DNA from: an uncultured Faecalibacterium sp.
GTDB lineage: Bacteria; Bacillota; Clostridia; Oscillospirales; Ruminococcaceae
Reading direction: 5' to 3'
Assembly: GCA_934561115.1 (NCBI GenBank)
Contig: CAKTFS010000021.1
Location: 1 to 27,959 of the forward strand
Length of the DNA stretch: 27,959 nt
The position numbers and the translations under genes are program-made. This document shows, in pieces, positions 1 to 7,864 of the stretch (its first letter is position 1; each line of letters begins with the position of its first letter). The notes under the pieces are model-generated. The model was not told where the DNA came from, searched no databases, and saw only the letters and a list, made by a program, of their open reading frames with translations.

Positions 1-1
1 C

Positions 2-73
2 GAGGATCTGGGCGTGAAGTGGGAGAACACCGACCGCGTGGATGCTTTGAAGGCTGCCGTGGCTGCCCTGTAA
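2..73 (+). CDS. C-terminal end of an unidentified protein
   Basis: An open frame enters from the left edge and stops with TAA at 71-73, giving a 23-residue tail ending in DALKAAVAAL. The codon use (GAG, CTG, GGC, GCC) is that of the neighbouring host genes, so it is very probably a real gene end. The tail is too short to assign to a family. No terminator follows directly; the first hairpin-plus-T run downstream is at 214-251, so this gene may share that terminator. Confidence 0.6.
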   Translation, partial: EDLGVKWENTDRVDALKAAVAAL

Positions 74-105
74 AAAGCATTTTACCCTGATAATAGGATA
101 AGAGA

Positions 106-251
106 GGTATTTGAGGTGGTAAAATTCGTAGCGACCACACGCCGCCGGTAACGACAGGAACTTCGGTTCTGAGAGATGCAGGAGAATGCTACGCCTGCCA
201 AATACCAATCGATGGGGAACGGTTTTGATGCCGTTCCCCGTTCCTGTTTTT
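106..251 (+). ncRNA. Candidate structured small RNA
   Basis: The stretch folds into nested helices by eye. GGTATTTG (106-113) pairs perfectly with CAAATACC (199-206). AGG (114-116) can pair with CCT (194-196), and GTAGC (128-132) pairs with GCTAC (188-192). Inside sits a hairpin with a UUCG tetraloop (157-161 with 166-170). A rho-independent terminator follows at 214-251. There is no open reading frame of note. I compared it with the consensus elements I know for purine, PRPP/ykkC, TPP, THF, glycine, 6S and SRP RNAs and could not place it. It may be an independent small RNA or a structured 3' UTR of the upstream gene; no clear promoter is visible just before it. Confidence 0.45.
214..251 (+). 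terminator. Rho-independent terminator
   Basis: A perfect 9-bp stem, GGGGAACGG (214-222) with CCGTTCCCC (231-239), has an 8-nt loop and is followed by the T-rich run TTCCTGTTTTT. It ends the upstream gene or the candidate RNA. Confidence 0.8.
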
Positions 252-425
252 AGGGGTCTTTGGGGATAAGAATATCAATGGCAAAAGTCCTACTTTTCCT
301 CGAAAATCAGAGAAACTTTGCGAAACGGTAAAGATTTTGTCGCGTTTTTGTAAGAAACTCACATTCTCTTGAAGGAAAAAGAAAAACAGCTGTGCAAGGC
401 GCAGAAAATCCACACATGAAACAAA

Positions 426-457
426 TTGATATGGAACAATCGACAAAATGTGATAAA
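426..457 (+). promoter_or_regulatory. Probable prs promoter
   Basis: An extended -10 (TG at 449-450, then GATAAA at 452-457) lies about 70 bases before the prs start. The best -35-like hexamer is TTGATA at 426-431, with a long 20-base spacer. The region 252-425 between the terminator and this promoter is A+T-rich and shows no gene. Confidence 0.45.
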
Positions 458-525
458 ATAAAACCAGATATGCGCACTTGTGTGCATGGTACGGATGGTA
501 AACAGCAATAAGGAGTTATGTGACT

Positions 526-1668
526 ATGTCTATTGAAATTTCCCCTAAGTCCTTCTTTGAGCAGCCCAGTGTGGCGGATATGCGGCTGATCGCCTGCCCC
601 GGTGCCGAGGAGCTGACCGGCCTGATCGACAAGCACCTTGTCCGTTGGGCAAAGGCTGCCGGAATTGAAAAAGACACCTTCATTATTTCCTGCGACTGCC
701 CCCGCTTCCAGAGCGGCGATGCCAAGGGTCTGGTCAAGGAGTCTGTCCGCGGCGACGATATCTTTATCGTGGTGGACCCGGGCAATTACAGCGTCACCTA
801 CAAGCTGTTCAACTACGAGAACCACATGTCCCCGGACGACCACTTTGCAAACCTGAAGCGCCTGATCCAGGCTGTGGCCGGTAAGGCACACCGCGTTTCC
901 GTGATCATGCCCAGCCTGTACGGCGGCCGTCAGCACCGCCGCGTGGTGCGCGAGAGCTTGGACTGCGCTGTGGCGCTGCAGGAGCTGCAGACCATGGGCG
1001 TGCGCAACATCATCACCTTTGACGCACACGACCCCCGCGTGCAGAACGCTGTGCCCCTGATGAGCTTTGATAATGCCATGCCCACCTATCAGGTGCTCAA
1101 GAGCCTGCTGAAGAAGGACCCCACCCTGTCCTTCGACAAGGAGAAGTTCACCGTGGTCAGCCCGGACGAGGGCGCTATGAACCGCAACATGTACTTCTCC
1201 AGCGTGCTGGGCTGCAACCTGGGCATGTTCTACAAGCGCCGCGACTACACCCGCGTGGTGAACGGCCGCAACCCCATTGTTGCCCATGAGTATCTGGGCG
1301 AGAGCGTAGAGGGCAAGACCGTCTTTATCGCAGACGATATCATTGCTTCCGGCGAGAGCATGCTGGAGGTCGCCAGCAACCTGAAGGAGCGCGGCGCTGC
1401 CAACATCATCGCCAACGCCACCTTCCCCCTGTTCACCAGCGGTCTGGAAAAGTTCGACAAGGCTGTGGCAGACGGCACCCTGACCTACGTTGTGGGCACC
1501 AACCTGACCTACCGTATGCCCGAGCTGCTGACCCGCGACTGGTATGTGGACGTGGATGTTTCCAAGTACGCTGCCTACTTTGTGGTGGCCCTGAACCACG
1601 ATATGTCCGTTTCCAGCATCATCGACCCCCTGAAGAAGATCGAGAACCTGCTGGCAAACCGCAAGTAA
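526..1668 (+). CDS. prs: Ribose-phosphate pyrophosphokinase (PRPP synthetase), long divergent form
   Basis: This enzyme makes phosphoribosyl pyrophosphate from ribose 5-phosphate and ATP, feeding purine, pyrimidine, NAD, His and Trp synthesis in the cytoplasm. The 380-residue protein shows family landmarks in order: a DAHDPRVQN segment near 166 (counterpart of the DLHxxQIQGFF loop), VVSPDEG near 210, a KRR flexible-loop motif near 236, and the PRPP loop IADDIIASGES near 268-278 (canonical VDDIIDTGGT). It is longer than the usual ~315 residues, and the PRPP loop lacks the double Gly. I chose ATG 526 because AGGAG at 511-515 is ten bases away; the in-frame GTG at 520 is too close. It stands alone, with its own promoter and a strong terminator. 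Confidence 0.88.
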   Translation: MSIEISPKSFFEQPSVADMRLIACPGAEELTGLIDKHLVRWAKAAGIEKDTFIISCDCPRFQSGDAKGLVKESVRGDDIFIVVDPGNYSVTYKLFNYENHMSPDDHFANLKRLIQAVAGKAHRVSVIMPSLYGGRQHRRVVRESLDCAVALQELQTMGVRNIITFDAHDPRVQNAVPLMSFDNAMPTYQVLKSLLKKDPTLSFDKEKFTVVSPDEGAMNRNMYFSSVLGCNLGMFYKRRDYTRVVNGRNPIVAHEYLGESVEGKTVFIADDIIASGESMLEVASNLKERGAANIIANATFPLFTSGLEKFDKAVADGTLTYVVGTNLTYRMPELLTRDWYVDVDVSKYAAYFVVALNHDMSVSSIIDPLKKIENLLANRK

Positions 1669-1680
1669 AAAGCTGTTCCA

Positions 1681-1712
1681 AAGCCCCTGCACCCTGTGTG
1701 CAGGGGCTTTTT
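1681..1712 (+). terminator. Rho-independent terminator of prs
   Basis: AAGCCCCTGCA (1681-1691) pairs with TGCAGGGGCTT (1699-1709), followed by a T run. It lies 12 bases after the prs stop codon. Confidence 0.92.
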
Positions 1713-1727
1713 GCGTGGGACGATTTA

Positions 1728-1880
1728 ACTCCCTCAGTCAAAGCCTGACGGCTTTGCCAGCTCCCTCTGGGAGGGAGCCTCTGGCGAAACCGGAAGCTTT
1801 GCAATTGAGCCGGGAACTTTCCCGCTATGCCAAAGGCCCCATCCTAGAGGGGGCTGTCGCCGTAGGCGACTGGGGGAGTT
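1728..1880 (+). mobile_element. MITE-like repeat, copy 1
   Basis: About 153 bases are bounded by near-perfect 13-base terminal inverted repeats, AACTCCCTCAGTC (1728-1740) and GACTGGGGGAGTT (1868-1880), which differ at one position. The inside is rich in further short inverted repeats such as CAGCTCCCTC and GAGGGGGCTG. A homologous copy lies in the opposite orientation at 7694-7845. It codes for no convincing protein; the open frame across it is incidental. The size, ends and intergenic position fit a non-autonomous miniature element. The rest of the 1713-2030 gap holds only the downstream promoter. Confidence 0.75.
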
Positions 1881-1958
1881 CCCTCCCGGCGAACGCTGCT
1901 GCCTTTTTACATTTTATGGCGTTGTCTGTTAAGTTTTTGAAAATTCGTGCCGGGGGCT

Positions 1959-1988
1959 TTGCAAATCCCGGTGGGTTTATGCTATATT
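1959..1988 (+). promoter_or_regulatory. Promoter of the ABC ATPase-permease operon
   Basis: TTGCAA (1959-1964), an 18-base spacer and TATATT (1983-1988), with the extended -10 TG at 1980-1981. It lies 42 bases before the ATG, downstream of the MITE-like repeat. Confidence 0.75.
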
Positions 1989-2030
1989 TAAGTTGAAATA
2001 CTTTGCATTCTGACAGAAAGGAAAAACGCC

Positions 2031-2735
2031 ATGGAGCATTTTGTGGAGTTTGAAGATGTCTGTAAATATTACCAGACCGGCAGTGTGAAGATCGCTGCTG
2101 CCGACCATTTGAATTTCTATGTGGACAAGGGCGAGTTCTGCATTATTGTGGGACCCTCCGGCGCGGGCAAGACCACATTGCTGAACATTCTGGGCGGCAT
2201 GGACAACTGCGACGAGGGCAATGTCTGGCTGGACGGCCGCAATGTGAGCCGCTTTTCCGCCCGGGAGCTGACCACCTACCGCCGGTATGACGTGGGCTTT
2301 GTGTTCCAGTTCTACAACTTGGTGCAGAACCTGACCGCGCTGGAAAATGTGGAGCTTGCCAGCGAGATCTGCCGCGACCCGCTGGACCCCGCCGAGACCT
2401 TGCGCAGCGTGGGGCTGGGCGAGCGGCTGAACAACTTTCCGGCGCAGCTTTCCGGCGGCGAGCAGCAGCGGGTGTCCATTGCCCGCGCACTGGCCAAAAA
2501 CCCCAAGCTGCTGCTCTGTGACGAGCCCACCGGTGCGCTGGACTACCGCACCGGCAAGCAGGTGCTGGGTCTTTTGCAGGATACCTGCCGCAAGACCGGA
2601 CGCACCGTCATTGTTATTACCCACAACACGGCACTGACCGGTATGGCTGACCGCATCATTCAGGTGCGCAGCGGCCGCATCGTGTCCAATCAGGTCAACG
2701 AGCACCCGGTGCCGGTGGAACAGATCGAGTGGTGA
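2031..2735 (+). CDS. ABC transporter ATP-binding protein (LolD/MacB type)
   Basis: This 234-residue nucleotide-binding subunit powers the partner permease encoded next. It has a complete ABC motif set: Walker [10 protein letters not shown] at 41-49, Q-loop region FVFQFYNL, signature LSGGEQQR near 140, Walker [13 protein letters not shown] near 160-171 and the H-loop VITHN near 198. The [16 protein letters not shown] and DEPTGALD wording is typical of the LolD/MacB/FtsE-like branch, whose members are mechanotransmission pumps or lipoprotein/antimicrobial-peptide exporters rather than nutrient importers. GAAAGGA precedes the ATG. Its stop codon overlaps the start of the permease gene (GTGA at 2732-2735), so the two are translationally coupled. 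Confidence 0.9.
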   Translation: MEHFVEFEDVCKYYQTGSVKIAAADHLNFYVDKGEFCIIVGPSGAGKTTLLNILGGMDNCDEGNVWLDGRNVSRFSARELTTYRRYDVGFVFQFYNLVQNLTALENVELASEICRDPLDPAETLRSVGLGERLNNFPAQLSGGEQQRVSIARALAKNPKLLLCDEPTGALDYRTGKQVLGLLQDTCRKTGRTVIVITHNTALTGMADRIIQVRSGRIVSNQVNEHPVPVEQIEW

Positions 2736-5700
2736 GTACTGTGCAGAAAAGTTACCGCAAAAATATCCTGCGCGAGATGAAAAGCAGCATCAGCCGGGTG
2801 GTGTCCCTGTTTGGCATCGTGGCGCTGGGAGTAATGATGCTTACCGGTCTGATGTGCATTGCCCCCGATATGCGCACCGCTGCTCAGAAGTACTATGTGC
2901 AGCAGAATGTGTTCGACCTGCGGGTGCTGTCCACCCTTGGCCTCAGTCAGGGCGATATCGACGCCATTGCCGCTGTGGACGGGGTGGATGCCGTGCAGGC
3001 GGTGAAGTATCAGGACGTGGAAGGCCACTGGACAGGGGACGAGCAGACCACCGTGGCGCGGCTGTACCAGCTACCTGCCGACCCGCAGGCCGATACACCG
3101 GAGAACATGAACCGCCCGGTGCTGCTGTCCGGCCGGATGCCGGAAGCTGCCGGGGAGTGCGTGGTGCATGTGATGGGCCACGGCAGCCCGGTGGAGCTGG
3201 GCACCCAGCTGACCCTGCCGGAAGAGACCGAAGGGGTCAGCTGGCAGGTGTTCACGGTGGTGGGCACGGTGCAGGACCCGCTGCATTTTTCCACCGATTC
3301 CGAGAGCAGCACCGTGGGCGACGGCCAGCTGGACTGCATCCTCTTTGTGCCGGAGGGCACTTTGACCGCAGATTATTATACGGTGTGCTATATCAAGGCG
3401 GAAAACGCCGGACTGTATGATAATTATTCGGATGAATATCAGGCCGCAGTGGATGCCGTAGCCGAAAAGCTCAAAGCCATCCAGAGCGTGCAGTGCACCG
3501 CCCGGCGGGAAGCGCTGATGGACACCGCCAACGACAAGCTGACCGAAGCGCGCGCGGAGTACGACAGCCAGAAGGCAGAAGCAGAGCGCCAGTTTGCCGA
3601 GGCCGAGGCAAAGCTGGAGGACGCGCAGCAGCAGCTGGACGCCGCCAAGGCGCAGCTGGAAGCCGGGGAAAAGGAACTTGCCGCCCAGAAGGAGGCTTTG
3701 CCGGATACCATGCAGAGCGGTGCCGACAAGCTGGTGACCAGCGAAGCGCAAGTGCTGGAGTTTGAGGAACAGTTACAGCAAATTGAGCTGCTGGTCAACC
3801 TGAAAAAGGTGGCCGACCCCCTACTGACCTACGCGGAAGCCGCCCTGCGCAACGCCGAAAAGGCGCTGGACGAGGCCGAGCCGGAGGACGAGGACTACAT
3901 TGAACTGCGGGATGCGTTGGCCAAGGCGCAGGCCGCTTACGACAACATCTATAACCAGCTGCAAGGCTATCAGCAGCAGCTGGACGCGGGCAAGCGGCAG
4001 ATGTACCAGCAGGGGCTGATCTCCTCGCCAAACCTTTCCAACGACCAGCTGGTGACCGAGGCCAAGGCCGCGCTGCGCAAGATGAAATTGCAGCTTTTGC
4101 AGGGGCAATTGCAGCTGACCACCGGCACCGCCAGCGCCTACACCCAGTTCGATGCTGCGCAAAAGCAGCTGGAAGAGGGCTGGGCAGAGTATAACGCCGG
4201 ACAGACCCAGCTGGAAGAATCCCGCACTGAGTACGAGAGCCAGAAGGCCGAGGCGGAGCAGAAGCTGGCGGACGGCCTTGCCCAGCTGAACGACGCCGAG
4301 GAGCAGGTGAGCCAGATCAAAAAGGGCGAGTGGTATGTGCTGGACCGCACCTCCACCATGAGCTGTGTCACCTTTGCCCAGTACGCCGACCGCATGGACG
4401 CCATTGCCCGGGTGTTCCCGGTGTTCTTCTTCCTTGTGGCGGCGCTGGTGGCTACCACCACCATGACCCGCATGGTGGACGAGAACCGCCTGCAGATGGG
4501 CACCTTAAAGGCGCTGGGTTACTCCAATTTCAGCATCGCGGGCAAGTATTTGTTCTACGCCCTGCTTGCCACCATTCTGGGCAGCATCGTCGGCATGGTG
4601 GTGGGCTTTGTGGTATTCCCCATCATTATCTGGAACGCCTATCAGATGGTGTTCAGCCTGCCCACCTTCACCCTGCACTTCTACCCGGGCATGGCGGCTG
4701 CCAGCGTGGGCATCAGCGCCGCCGTCATCGGCTTTGCCACATGGTTCGCCTGCCGTTCCAGTCTGGCCGAAAAGACCGCAGCTTTGCTGCTGCCCCGGGC
4801 CCCGGTGGCGGGCAAGCGCATCCTGATGGAGCGCATCACCCCGCTGTGGCAGCGGATGTCCTTCTCCCAAAAGACCACCGCCCGCAACCTGTTCCGGTAT
4901 AAAAAGCGGTTCTTCATGACCGTGCTGGGTGTAGCGGGCTGCACCGCGCTGCTGCTTATCGGCTTCGGTATTCAGGATTCTTTGCTGCCCATCGTCACGA
5001 AGCAGTCTACCGAGCTGACCCACAACGATATGTCCATCACCCTCAGCGACCCCAAAGCCCTGACCATGGAGCAGGGGCTGGCGGAGGAATTGAACAGCAA
5101 CAGCGCCGTGCAGAACTGGAGCGCGGTGTATACCAAATCCACCACCATCTACAATGCCGAAGGCGAGAGCGCAAGCGTGAGCATCGTGGCTGCCGCCAAG
5201 GACAGCGACCTGACCCGCTACGTCACCTTCCGCACCCGCAAGGGGCACAAGGCCATCAGCTTTGACAGCGGCAGCGCTATCCTGACCGAAAAGACCGCCG
5301 AGAATCTGGGCCTGCACACCGGCGATACCTTCTGGGTGGAAAACACCGAGGGCACCCGGGTGGAGCTGACCCTGACCGGCATTACCGAAAACTATATGTT
5401 CACCCGGCTGTATCTCCCCCGCGCACAGCTGGAAAGCCTGCTGGGCACGGAGGATATCCCGTGGAACACGGTCTACGGCCAGACCACCTGCACCGATGCT
5501 GCCGGGTACAACGCCCTGCGCACCGACCTGCTGGACTGCAACTACGTCAGCAGCATCAGCTTTACCGAGGACACCACCGAGCTGTTCGATAACCTGATCG
5601 TCAGTCTGGGCTATGTGGTGGTGCTGATCATCATCTGCGCGGCGGCGCTGGCGGCAGTGGTGCTGTATAACCTGATCAGCGTCAACCTTGGGGAGCGCAA

Positions 5701-6007
5701 AAAGGAGCTGGCGACCATCAAGGTGCTGGGCTTCTACGATCAGGAGGTGTACCGCTACATCTTCCGCGAGATCGAGCTGCTGGCGCTCATCGGCTCCGGC
5801 GTGGGTCTGGCGCTGGGTGTGCCGCTGCACAAGTTCATCGTACTGACCGTGGAGATGGATCAGCTGATGTTCATCCGCACCATCGCCCCCCGCAGCTACC
5901 TGCTGGCGGTGGCGCTGACCATGGTGTTTACTGTGGTGGTCTGCTTTGTGATGCGGCGGCACGTCCGGCGCATCAGCATGGTGGAAAGCATGAAAGCACC
6001 GGAGTAA
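2729..6007 (+). CDS. FtsX/MacB-like ABC permease with long extracytoplasmic coiled coil
   Basis: This large (about 1,090 aa) membrane subunit partners the preceding ATPase. A first membrane segment lies at about 20-42. An extracytoplasmic region follows that contains a long coiled coil (about 265-530), rich in A, E, Q and K with repeated blocks such as EYxSQKAEAE. The first FtsX permease domain (three or more membrane helices, about 560-720, with the characteristic ETLKALGYS-like loop MGTLKALGYS) comes next. A second extracytoplasmic domain precedes the C-terminal FtsX domain (about 955-1090, with ELATIKVLGF). This is the two-FtsX-domain layout of Firmicute YtrF/BceB-like or 'ABC permease with coiled coil' proteins. 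The start is GTG at 2729 or, better coupled, GTG at 2732. The substrate cannot be read from sequence; a cell-envelope or peptide role is likely. No sensor kinase lies nearby. Confidence 0.88.
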   Translation: MVSTVQKSYRKNILREMKSSISRVVSLFGIVALGVMMLTGLMCIAPDMRTAAQKYYVQQNVFDLRVLSTLGLSQGDIDAIAAVDGVDAVQAVKYQDVEGHWTGDEQTTVARLYQLPADPQADTPENMNRPVLLSGRMPEAAGECVVHVMGHGSPVELGTQLTLPEETEGVSWQVFTVVGTVQDPLHFSTDSESSTVGDGQLDCILFVPEGTLTADYYTVCYIKAENAGLYDNYSDEYQAAVDAVAEKLKAIQSVQCTARREALMDTANDKLTEARAEYDSQKAEAERQFAEAEAKLEDAQQQLDAAKAQLEAGEKELAAQKEALPDTMQSGADKLVTSEAQVLEFEEQLQQIELLVNLKKVADPLLTYAEAALRNAEKALDEAEPEDEDYIELRDALAKAQAAYDNIYNQLQGYQQQLDAGKRQMYQQGLISSPNLSNDQLVTEAKAALRKMKLQLLQGQLQLTTGTASAYTQFDAAQKQLEEGWAEYNAGQTQLEESRTEYESQKAEAEQKLADGLAQLNDAEEQVSQIKKGEWYVLDRTSTMSCVTFAQYADRMDAIARVFPVFFFLVAALVATTTMTRMVDENRLQMGTLKALGYSNFSIAGKYLFYALLATILGSIVGMVVGFVVFPIIIWNAYQMVFSLPTFTLHFYPGMAAASVGISAAVIGFATWFACRSSLAEKTAALLLPRAPVAGKRILMERITPLWQRMSFSQKTTARNLFRYKKRFFMTVLGVAGCTALLLIGFGIQDSLLPIVTKQSTELTHNDMSITLSDPKALTMEQGLAEELNSNSAVQNWSAVYTKSTTIYNAEGESASVSIVAAAKDSDLTRYVTFRTRKGHKAISFDSGSAILTEKTAENLGLHTGDTFWVENTEGTRVELTLTGITENYMFTRLYLPRAQLESLLGTEDIPWNTVYGQTTCTDAAGYNALRTDLLDCNYVSSISFTEDTTELFDNLIVSLGYVVVLIIICAAALAAVVLYNLISVNLGERKKELATIKVLGFYDQEVYRYIFREIELLALIGSGVGLALGVPLHKFIVLTVEMDQLMFIRTIAPRSYLLAVALTMVFTVVVCFVMRRHVRRISMVESMKAPE

Positions 6008-6027
6008 TTACAAAACAAAACCATAAA

Positions 6028-6071
6028 AAGCACCCCCTGCGGCCTGTACGGGCAGACCGCAGGGGGTGCTT
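6028..6071. terminator. Bidirectional terminator between convergent genes
   Basis: The 15-bp perfect stem at 6028-6042 and 6057-6071 has a 14-nt loop. On the minus strand it is followed directly by TTTTT (complement of 6025-6029), ending the permease at 6094. On the plus strand it is followed by AACTTTTT, ending the ABC operon. Confidence 0.9.
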
Positions 6072-6093
6072 AACTTTTTAGATGCTCAAAGAA

Positions 6094-7464
6094 TTAGAGG
6101 AACACATACTTGAGGATGAACAGCACGGTGAGCACATACATCAGCGGGCTGATCTTCTTCTCCTTGGCCTTGCCGGTGATCACGTTGATGATGGTCCAGG
6201 AGATGATGCCGATGGCGATACCCTCGGAGATGCTGTAAGCGGTGGGCATGGCCAGAATGGTCAGGAAGGCGGGGATGCCCTCGCTGGGATCATTGAAGTC
6301 GATCTTGACGGCAGAGCCCATCATGTAGAAGCCCACGATGATCAGAGCCGGAGCGGTAGCAAAGCTGGGGATGGTGAGGAACAGCGGGCTGAAGATGGTA
6401 GCCAGCAGGAACAGCACGCCGGTGGTCATAGAGGTCAGACCGGTGCGGCCGCCCTCGGTAACGCCGGAGGCGCTCTCCACGAAGGTGGTGGTGGTGGAAG
6501 TGCCCAGCACAGCGCCCACGCAGGTGCCGATGGAGTCGGCCATCAGTGCGCCCTTGATGTTGGGCAGGCGGCCGTCCTCGTCCAGCATATCAGCCTTGGA
6601 GGCCACGCCGATCAGGGTGCCCAGCGTGTCGAACAGGTCCACGAACAGGAAGGAGAACATCACAGCGAAGAAGTTCAGCGGGCCAACACCGGAGAAGTCG
6701 GTCTTGAACACCTGACCAAAGGTCTTGCCCAGTGCGGAGAAGTCGAAGCTGACAAAAGCGGTGGGGATCACGGAGTACATGCCGGCTTCCACATCGGGGA
6801 CGTAGATACCGGTCAGCTCGCACACGATGCCCAGCAGCCAGGTGATCAGGATGCCGTACAGGATGCCGCCCTTGACCTTTTTGACCAGCAGGATGGCGGT
6901 GATGACCACGCCCAGCAGAGCAAGAATAGCGCCCACGCCCACGCTGTGGAAGGTTGCGCCCTTGAAGTGCTGGTAGGTGACCAGCGTGGAATCGCTGTTG
7001 ACGATCAGCTTGGCGTTCTGCAGGCCGACAAAGGCCACGAACAGGCCGATGCCCACGCTGACGGCGCTCTTCAGGGTCATGGGAATGGCGTTGAAGATGC
7101 CCTCGCGCACACTGGTCAGGGACAGTGCAATGAAGATGATGCCCTCAACAAAGACGGCCATCAGAGCCAGCTGCCAGCTGTAGCCCATGGTCAGCACGAC
7201 CGTGTAGGCAAAGTAGGCGTTCAGGCCCATGCCGGGAGCCAGTGCAAAGGGGTAGTTGGCCAGCACAGCCATCAGTGCGGTGGCAATAAAGGATGCCAGC
7301 GCAGTGGCGATCAGCACAGCCTTGGAATCCATGCCCGCAGCGGACAGGATGTTGGGGTTGACGGCAAGGATGTAAGCCATGGTCATGAAGGTGGTGATAC
7401 CGGCCATGATCTCGGTCTTTACATCGGTGTGGTTTTCTTTCAGGTGAAAGAACTTTTCTAACAT
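6094..7464 (-). CDS. NCS2-family purine permease (AzgA/PbuG-like)
   Basis: This 456-residue inner-membrane protein has about 12 or more hydrophobic helices. It very probably imports hypoxanthine, guanine or adenine with protons. The N-terminus (EIMAGITTFMTMAYILAVNP) and the conserved block TTTTFVESASGVTEGGRTGL (about 320-340) are hallmarks of the AzgA branch (COG2252) rather than the uracil/xanthine branch. Its length is normal. AGGAGG lies seven or so bases before the ATG. It has its own promoter (-10 at 7530-7535), and its short leader contains a G+C-rich hairpin. I looked for a purine riboswitch in the roughly 60-base leader and found none. Exact base preference is not decidable from the sequence. 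Confidence 0.9.
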   Translation of the reverse strand: MLEKFFHLKENHTDVKTEIMAGITTFMTMAYILAVNPNILSAAGMDSKAVLIATALASFIATALMAVLANYPFALAPGMGLNAYFAYTVVLTMGYSWQLALMAVFVEGIIFIALSLTSVREGIFNAIPMTLKSAVSVGIGLFVAFVGLQNAKLIVNSDSTLVTYQHFKGATFHSVGVGAILALLGVVITAILLVKKVKGGILYGILITWLLGIVCELTGIYVPDVEAGMYSVIPTAFVSFDFSALGKTFGQVFKTDFSGVGPLNFFAVMFSFLFVDLFDTLGTLIGVASKADMLDEDGRLPNIKGALMADSIGTCVGAVLGTSTTTTFVESASGVTEGGRTGLTSMTTGVLFLLATIFSPLFLTIPSFATAPALIIVGFYMMGSAVKIDFNDPSEGIPAFLTILAMPTAYSISEGIAIGIISWTIINVITGKAKEKKISPLMYVLTVLFILKYVFL

Positions 7465-7482
7465 GAGAAACCTCCTGTTTCC

Positions 7483-7515
7483 AATAAAACACTCCGCCGG
7501 TTGCGGACGGCGGAG
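7483..7515 (-). promoter_or_regulatory. Leader hairpin with U-rich tail (possible attenuator)
   Basis: On the minus strand CTCCGCCG (7515-7508) pairs with CGGCGGAG (7499-7492) and is followed by TGTTTTATT. It sits between the probable transcription start and the ribosome binding site of the purine permease. It could be a weak intrinsic terminator or a 5'-stabilising hairpin; I see no clear antiterminator partner. Confidence 0.4.
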
Positions 7516-7529
7516 AAAGAACAGCTCCC

Positions 7530-7558
7530 ATTCTATCAGCTGAAAACGTTTTTGTCCA
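7530..7558 (-). promoter_or_regulatory. Promoter of the purine permease
   Basis: On the minus strand TGGACA (7558-7553), a 17-base spacer and TAGAAT (7535-7530). Upstream of it, at 7603-7617, is a small palindrome, ATAAGT-ATG-ACTTAT, of unknown meaning. Confidence 0.65.
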
Positions 7559-7693
7559 CATCAGAAACACACAAATTTCGCAATTTGTTCAAATTTCCTT
7601 AAATAAGTATGACTTATCTGACAAAAAATCTGGCATTTTTTAGTAATTTAGACGGAATGCAGGCAATTTGTGCAGAAAAAATGTCTGTGAAAA

Positions 7694-7845
7694 AACTCCC
7701 CCAGTCTGCTGCGCAGACAGCCCCCTCTGGGATGGGGCCTTTGGCATAACGGCACAGTTTCCGGCTCAAGCGCAAAGTTTGCGGGTGCGCCAGAGGCTCC
7801 CTCCCCGAGGGAGCTGTCAAAACCGTCAGGTTTTGACTGAGGGGG
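7694..7845 (-). mobile_element. MITE-like repeat, copy 2 (inverted)
   Basis: About 152 bases align along their full length with the reverse complement of 1728-1880. They share the CCCTCAGTCAAA-CCTGACGG start, the CAGCTCCCTC-GGGAGGGAGCC stem, the block TATGCCAAAGGCCCCATCC and the GACTGGGGGAGTT end. Terminal inverted repeats are visible (7694-7706 and 7833-7845). The two copies differ at many scattered positions, so neither is a recent insertion. Confidence 0.75.
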
Positions 7846-7864
7846 TTCAGCCAACAAGAAGCTT

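Noticed and set aside
106..251. PRPP/guanidine-type (ykkC) riboswitch controlling prs
   Set aside because: A GAGAG string is present, but the other conserved ykkC blocks are not, and a terminator plus a separate promoter lie between it and prs.
1715..1996. 93-residue frame after prs
   Set aside because: It runs through the MITE-like repeat and the next promoter, with no supporting ribosome binding site.
4505..5962. Long minus-strand open frame opposite the FtsX-type permease
   Set aside because: Its translation is a His/Gln/Gly-rich mirror of the G+C-rich codons of the real gene, has no start signal and no recognisable domain.
7465..7560. Purine riboswitch before the NCS2 permease
   Set aside because: The leader is too short and the conserved junction and loop elements of the purine aptamer are absent.
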